Shown here: positions 59,997 through 64,000 of the stretch, one piece after another
Layout: the number at the start of each line of letters is the position of its first letter
How positions within the stretch are numbered: position 1 is the first letter of the stretch
Assembly: GCA_021234155.1 (NCBI GenBank)
Contig: JAJEKV010000017.1
Span: 3,206,024-3,270,023, forward strand
DNA from: Isoetes taiwanensis
Lineage: Eukaryota > Streptophyta > Lycopodiopsida > Isoetales > Isoetaceae
DNA length: 64,000 nucleotides
Reading direction: 5' to 3'
Notes under the pieces: model-generated
The model's input: the letters and a program-made list of their open reading frames with translations, nothing else
Told to the model about the DNA's origin: nothing
The model's database searches: none
Translations under genes and position numbers: made by a program

Positions 59997-60361
59997 AGTC
60001 TACCAAACACGCTAACTTTCTGCGTGTCGTTAGGGGTTATATCAATGATGAAACCTAATGTGGTAGAACTGCCACCTAGCATGTGTATGATTTGTCTGCT
60101 AGAGTTTGGGGGATTTTGTCCCCTACCTAGTGGTAGGATAAGCTCTAGCTAATCTAGAGTCTAGTCTAAAGACTAGTATATTTGTTTCTAGTGGTCCTAG
60201 AATGTCCAAAAGACTTCTTGGTGGCAGGCACACTAGGTTGGTGATGCCTAAAAAAAGGCGATGGCCTTCGAGTTGCCACTAGGAACCCGACTTCCTAAGG
60301 CGAGAGTGAATCCTGCCTACAAATATGCATGTACCACAAAAGTTTTGCCCAATAGAAGCTT

Positions 60362-60418
60362 GCTATAGACCTAGTAATGTGCCTCAAGTTAAGTGCGCTT
60401 TGGCCGGAGTGACCTCTC
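60362..60418 (+). promoter_or_regulatory. 5S rRNA-like segment, unit 2, C-box damaged
   Basis: CTAGTAATGTGCCTCAAGTT followed by AAGTGCGCTTTGGCCGGAGT and GACCTC keeps the A-box region. The intermediate element and the start of the C-box are deleted, so it should be a poor pol III promoter. Confidence 0.6.
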
Positions 60419-60774
60419 ATCCTGCTATATACACTGTCTTTCTGGGTGTGGCTATGGGTTATATCAATGGTGAAGCCCGACGTGGTAGAACTGCCATCTG
60501 ACATGTGTATGATTCTCCGTTCAGATTTGAGGGATTTGGTCCCCTACCTAGTGGTAGGATAAACTCTACCGAATCTAGTCTAAAGACCATTTTGTTTGTT
60601 TCTGGTGGTTCTAGAATGCCCAAAAATCCTACGTGGCAGGCAATGCTAGGTATGATGCCTAAAAAGTGTGATGGCCTTAGAGTTGCCACTAGGATTTTGA
60701 CTTCCTAAGGTGGGATTGAATCCGGCCTACAATTGTGCATGTAACGCAAAAGCTTTGCCCGACAGAAGCAATCT

Positions 60775-60852
60775 GGGATGATATTGACCTAGTAATGTGC
60801 TTCAATTAAGCGTGCTTTTACTAGAATAGCATTAGGATGGGTGACCTCCCAT
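60775..60852 (+). promoter_or_regulatory. 5S rRNA-like segment, unit 3, best preserved
   Basis: GGGATGATATTGACCTAGTA and ATGTGC match the 5S start region (GATCATACCAGCACTAATGC). After a gap of about 18 bases, TTAAGCGTGCTTTTACTAGA and TAGCATTAGGATGGGTGACC match the A-box, intermediate element and C-box in order and spacing. This copy is the one most likely to bind TFIIIA/TFIIIC. Confidence 0.7.
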
Positions 60853-60937
60853 TCTGCCAAACACGCTGACTTTCTAGGCGTGGCTAGGGGTTATATCAGC
60901 AATGAAGCCCAACGTGGTAGAACTGTTGTCTGGCATC

Positions 60938-61117
60938 CCTTGTTTGTCACGATTTTTGTCACGCAAAATACACTATATTATTAGTATCGTGACAAATGAC
61001 TTTTCTCACTCGTGACAAACATGAAACCATTTGTCACGCATGATGTTTAAATAATTTTGTCACTCGTGACAAATATAGGTTTAGGTTTGTCACGCGTGAT
61101 AAATAAATATATGTGAT
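60938..61117. repeat. CACTA-like subterminal repeats
   Basis: The stretch holds about eight copies of TTTGTCACG or CGTGACAAA words in both orientations, with CACTATATTATTAG at 60969 resembling a CACTA terminus. It interrupts the third 5S-like unit. Words before 60969 suggest that the true terminus may be nearer 60938. Confidence 0.55.
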
Positions 61118-63070
61118 AACTTCAACCATCTTCATTGAAATTGTTATTGTATTAACGTTTTCAAAAGCCATCGCTCTAACCTGAAGAAGGAGACTATGAA
61201 GCATCTAGAAGAGGGAACTTCTAAGCGAAAATGTATCCTTGATGAAGCATAGGAGTGGGCCCTTTGAGAGATTGCAGCAGATGATGCAGAACCAGGCAGA
61301 CATGTCCAGTAGAAGTATGCCACATCGTAAGTTTACTTTATTTTAGCTTGCAATATTTTATTCTCTCTTTTAGACTTTTTACATGTGCAGTGCGAGAATT
61401 GCACAGCAACCAGTGAGTCATGGGTTTGGTAGTTCTAGTCAATCAAGATTCGAGACTGATTTTGTAAGTATTTGAGTCTTTTGTAATGGTCTAGAGTCTT
61501 ATATGAGGCTTTCATGTTTCGCTACTTTATTTTTAGTATGCACAATACGGATTTGCGCCCACTCAGGACCAGTGCGATGCAAGAAATAATATATTACAGC
61601 CCGACTTTGAGTTATACATTGCGGGACAAAACATGTGGCTACTTCTGAAGCCGATAGAGAGGTCAGTAATTAACTTGAAGCCAATGAAGATACCACTGAT
61701 CAACATAGTTTCTAATGCTACTTATTTTTTGTAGCGGATTATACGGATGCTCCAAGAAGGCGAGGTCCAGAACTTGACAGAGGAAGACTATGACATCGAC
61801 GTCCCATATGACCGACCGTTTTTTCAGGGACACTTGGAGTAGAGGGGGACGACATATCTCGACGCCATGATAGGGACGGAGACAATGGCAGTTGTACGTA
61901 TTGATAAATTTTGCATACTTATATTTTGTATACTTGCGTATGTACTTTATATCATTTTTATGTATATCAATTTCATTTCATGTTTATGTGCCAATTTGCA
62001 ACCAATCAGGGACAATCAAAACTAGCTGCCCCAAGGTTTTTTTTTCCCAAATAAAATTTGCCACGTGACAAAAGTAAATATCAATTTGTCATGCGTGACA
62101 AAACCTTTACTTTTGTCACGCCTGCCAATTTTACTTTTGTCACGTGGCAAATTGTGTTTGGGAAAAAAAAACTTGGGGCAGCTGATTGTCCCTGATTGGT
62201 TGCAAATTGGCACATAAACATGAAATGAAATTGATATACATAAAAATGATATAAAGTACATACGCAAGTATACAAAATATAAGTATGCAAAATCTATGAA
62301 TACGCACAACTGCCATTGTCTCCGTCCCTGTCATCATGTCGTTGAGACATGTCGTCCCCCTCTACTTCAAGTGTCCCTGAAAAAACGGTCTGTCATATGG
62401 GACATCGATGTCATAGTTTTCCTCCGCTAAGTTCTGGACCTCGCCTTCTTGGAGCATCTGTATAATCCTCTACAAAAAATAAGTAGCATTAGAAACTATG
62501 TTGATCAATGGTATCTTCATTGGCTTCAAGTTAGTTACTGACCTCTCTATCGGCTTCAGAAGTGGCCACATGTTCTGTCCCGCCATGTATAACTCAAAGT
62601 CGGGCTGTGATATATTATTTCTTACATCGCACTGGTCCTAAGTGGGCGCAAATCCGTATTGTGCATACTAAAAATAAAGTAGCGAAACAGGAAAGCCTCA
62701 TATAAGACTCTAGACCATTACAAAAGACTCAAATACTTACAAAATCTGACTAGAACTACCAAACCCATGATTCACTGATTGCTGTACAATTCTTGCACTG
62801 CACATGTAAAAAGTCTAAAAGAGAGAATAAAATATTGCAAGCTAAAATAAAGTAAACTTACGATGTGACATATTTCTACTGCACATGTCTGTCTGGTTCT
62901 GCATCATCTGCCGCAATCTCTCAAAGGGCCCACTCCCATGCTTCGTCAAGGATACATTTTCGCTTAGAAGTTCTCTCTTCTAGATGCTTCCTAGTCTCCT
63001 TCTTCAGCTTAGAGCGATGGCTTTTGAAAACGTTAAAACAATAACAATTTCAATGAAGATGGTTGAAGTT
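61118..63070. repeat. near-palindrome, two arms of about 0.95 kb
   Basis: The left arm (61118 to about 62090) is the inverse of about 62118-63070, centred near 62100. Paired examples are AACTTCAACCATCTTCATTG at 61118 with CAATGAAGATGGTTGAAGTT ending at 63070, and CTGCCCCAAGGTTTTTTTTT near 62020 with AAAAAAAACTTGGGGCAG near 62165. Differences between arms are mainly transitions and short indels, including 16 bases missing from the right arm near 62745. The centre carries TTTGTCACG-type subterminal words. Confidence 0.9.
61190..61950 (+). pseudogene. inverted partial copy of the transposon gene (left arm)
   Basis: This is the plus-strand mirror of the 62362-63020 exons. It keeps the frame ARIAQQPVSHGFGSSSQSRF in full, where the right arm has lost 16 bases, and CAG in PTQDQC. 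It has its own extra stop in the GCATAGGAG segment, where the right arm reads GCATGGGAG (Trp). Stops in CCCTTTGAGAG and the ...CAGTAGAA segment are shared by both arms. The first two exons of the right-hand gene are absent, so it is a partial duplicate. Confidence 0.6.
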
Positions 63071-63471
63071 TAATAAAATTGAAGACAAAGATAACACACC
63101 TATGGATCTCAGATAACTTGTGCCGTATAAAGGACTCCGAGACATCCCCATGTATTTTCTTAACCTCATGTATCACCTGCATTTAAGTATGAGATACGAA
63201 CACTTTTAACTAAGTACAAAGAGAGTGATTGATGTAAGAAACGATGAGTAAAGCATTTCACCAGCTCAATATGCTCAGGATCTTGTTCTTGCATTTTCTT
63301 GTGAGGTGCTTTCCAATAAAAATGATTGTGCGCTATATTTTTTATAGTCCTGCGTAATGCCCTATCTCCTAGTCCAAACTTTGGCTTGCCCATCGGGCTT
63401 ATCACCAAAGAAGGTACATCTGGTGAGCTCTCTAAAATCCTACAGCCTGCATGATACTTAAATATCCCCAG
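62362..63471 (-). pseudogene. multi-exon transposon gene, probably CACTA (En/Spm) transposase C-terminal region
   Basis: Minus-strand exons with GT-AG borders can be traced at 63471-63262, 63176-63100, 63020-62862, 62797-62741, 62667-62543 and 62469-62362. Exon one encodes LGIFKYHAGCRILESSPDVP...DRALRRTIKNIA; exon two VIHEVKKIHGDVSESFIRHK; exon three SKLKKETRKHLEERTSKRKC and DEAWEWA. The K/R-rich HRSKLKKETRKHL run recalls the N.YR.YR..LHKHY stretch of plant Ptta/En/Spm transposases, but the family match is not certain. Frame is kept across the first three junctions; stops TGA and TAG in exon three would be CGA and CAG before C-to-T change, and a 16-base loss breaks exon four. It lies beside CACTA-like subterminal repeats. 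Upstream exons probably lie beyond 63.5 kb. Confidence 0.5.
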
Positions 63472-64000
63472 CTGCAAGGTAAAAACTTATATATGTTATC
63501 AAGCAGAAAGCCAATCAGAAATTTAAGTGCATCTATAAGTGGATCTACGATGCGACATAACTAAGTGACTGAAAAGAACTGCATGTGAAACTCCCTCTCA
63601 CAAAAGATCTTGATAACTTAACCTGCAGTGTACTTGAATGCACATATGTGACTTCTCCCAATGGTTTCAAACAACATATGCGACTTACAACTAGAGGAAT
63701 GATAAACTCCTGCTAGGAATATTCTGTCTCATCCATGCAATGATAAACTACTGCTAGGAATATTTTGCTTTTGCACGTGCCTATGGTAACAGCTGTATTA
63801 ATCGGCTATGTAGGATAGATACAGAGCGTCTGGACTCAATCTTACTCATCATTACTGTCATTATAGTGTTTGAACGAAAATGGCATATCTCTGTACTGTT
63901 AAAAAGAGGTTTCTACAACAGTTCTAAAGTCTAGGCAAAAAGGGAACTCCATAGCATGAATCCTAAAGGGCTTGTGGCAACTGTCAACACATAAAAATAT
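63472..64000. other. unassigned DNA at the window edge
   Basis: It may hold introns or further upstream exons of the minus-strand transposon gene. I could not trace any. An ACTGCTAGGAATATT block is repeated near 63710 and 63750. Confidence 0.4.

Larger units (their letters stand above)
59771..60937 (+). repeat. three-unit tandem array with 5S rRNA-like segments
   Basis: Units at 59771-60167, 60168-60581 and 60582-60937 begin AAAGACTAG or AAAGACC and share TTTGTTTCTRGTGG, ACTTCCTAAGGCGRGA, GGGTTATATCAATG and CCCCTACCTAGTGGTAGGAT. Each contains a segment resembling the internal promoter of plant 5S rRNA genes. The period is about 425 bp. The third unit is cut by the next element. Cassandra-type TRIM retrotransposons carry 5S sequence in their LTRs and a 5S-derived SINE would also fit, but I see no LTR termini or A-rich tail. 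Confidence 0.75.

Noticed and set aside
59936-60852. Functional 5S rRNA genes
   Set aside because: Each copy lacks part of the 120-nt gene and has internal deletions; only promoter-like parts remain.
1-64000. CRISPR array or prokaryotic mobile system
   Set aside because: No regularly spaced identical short repeats with unique spacers, no operon-like coding, and all recognised elements are plant retro- or DNA transposons.

Overview
This window looks like repeat-dense nuclear DNA from a flowering plant or another large-genome land plant. Supporting signs are Ty3/gypsy and Ty1/copia polyprotein remnants of plant type, a DUF4283-type LINE ORF1, a CACTA-like transposon gene with GT-AG introns, primer-binding sites complementary to plant tRNAs, and 5S-rRNA-derived repeats. 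I found no intact single-copy host gene, no prokaryotic gene structure and no CRISPR array. Every recognisable coding stretch is transposon-derived and broken by stops and frameshifts. Short ORFs outside those stretches look like chance.

Layout, left to right. 1-5.77 kb is unassigned, with a CpG-rich block at 0.7-2.95 kb. 5.77-8.64 kb is a complete but non-coding LTR retrotransposon with 5-bp target duplications (TGGCA). 8.64-13.6 kb is mostly unassigned and holds an LTR/PBS junction, a LINE zinc-binding-domain remnant and a Ty1/copia reverse transcriptase remnant interrupted by a tRNA-like (SINE-like) insert. 13.63-26.37 kb is a nearly complete minus-strand Ty3/gypsy element with 1.5-kb LTRs and near-matching 5-bp flanks. 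28.51-29.97 kb is a plus-strand LTR of the same family followed by a Met-tRNA-type PBS. 31.8-32.9 kb is an AAT microsatellite and unassigned DNA. 32.87-38.4 kb is a patchwork of direct and inverted copies of one repeat, including a palindrome of about 2.6 kb. 38.4-45.4 kb is mostly unassigned, with a faint gypsy integrase trace, a long AAC microsatellite and a 137-bp tandem duplication. 45.4-48.7 kb is a plus-strand Ty3/gypsy gag-pol pseudogene, followed by LTR-family sequence to 49.8 kb. 50.3-53.02 kb is a second copy of the small non-coding LTR element, carrying a CACTA-like MITE. 53.5 kb has a hairpin. 55.43-57.37 kb is a minus-strand LINE-like insertion lacking ORF2, sitting inside a degenerate AGATTC minisatellite that resumes at 57.38-58.1 kb. 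59.1-59.8 kb is a 371-bp direct duplication. 59.77-60.94 kb is a three-unit tandem array carrying 5S rRNA promoter-like sequence. 60.94-63.5 kb is a CACTA-like transposon region forming a palindrome of about 1.95 kb.

The features fit layers of nested insertion rather than a cooperating gene set. The best candidates for unusual biology are the tandem 5S-derived array next to the transposon palindrome, the small LTR family with a tRNA-Asp-like primer site, and the doubled leader motif in the gypsy element. All boundaries and divergence statements come from reading by eye; no alignments were run.
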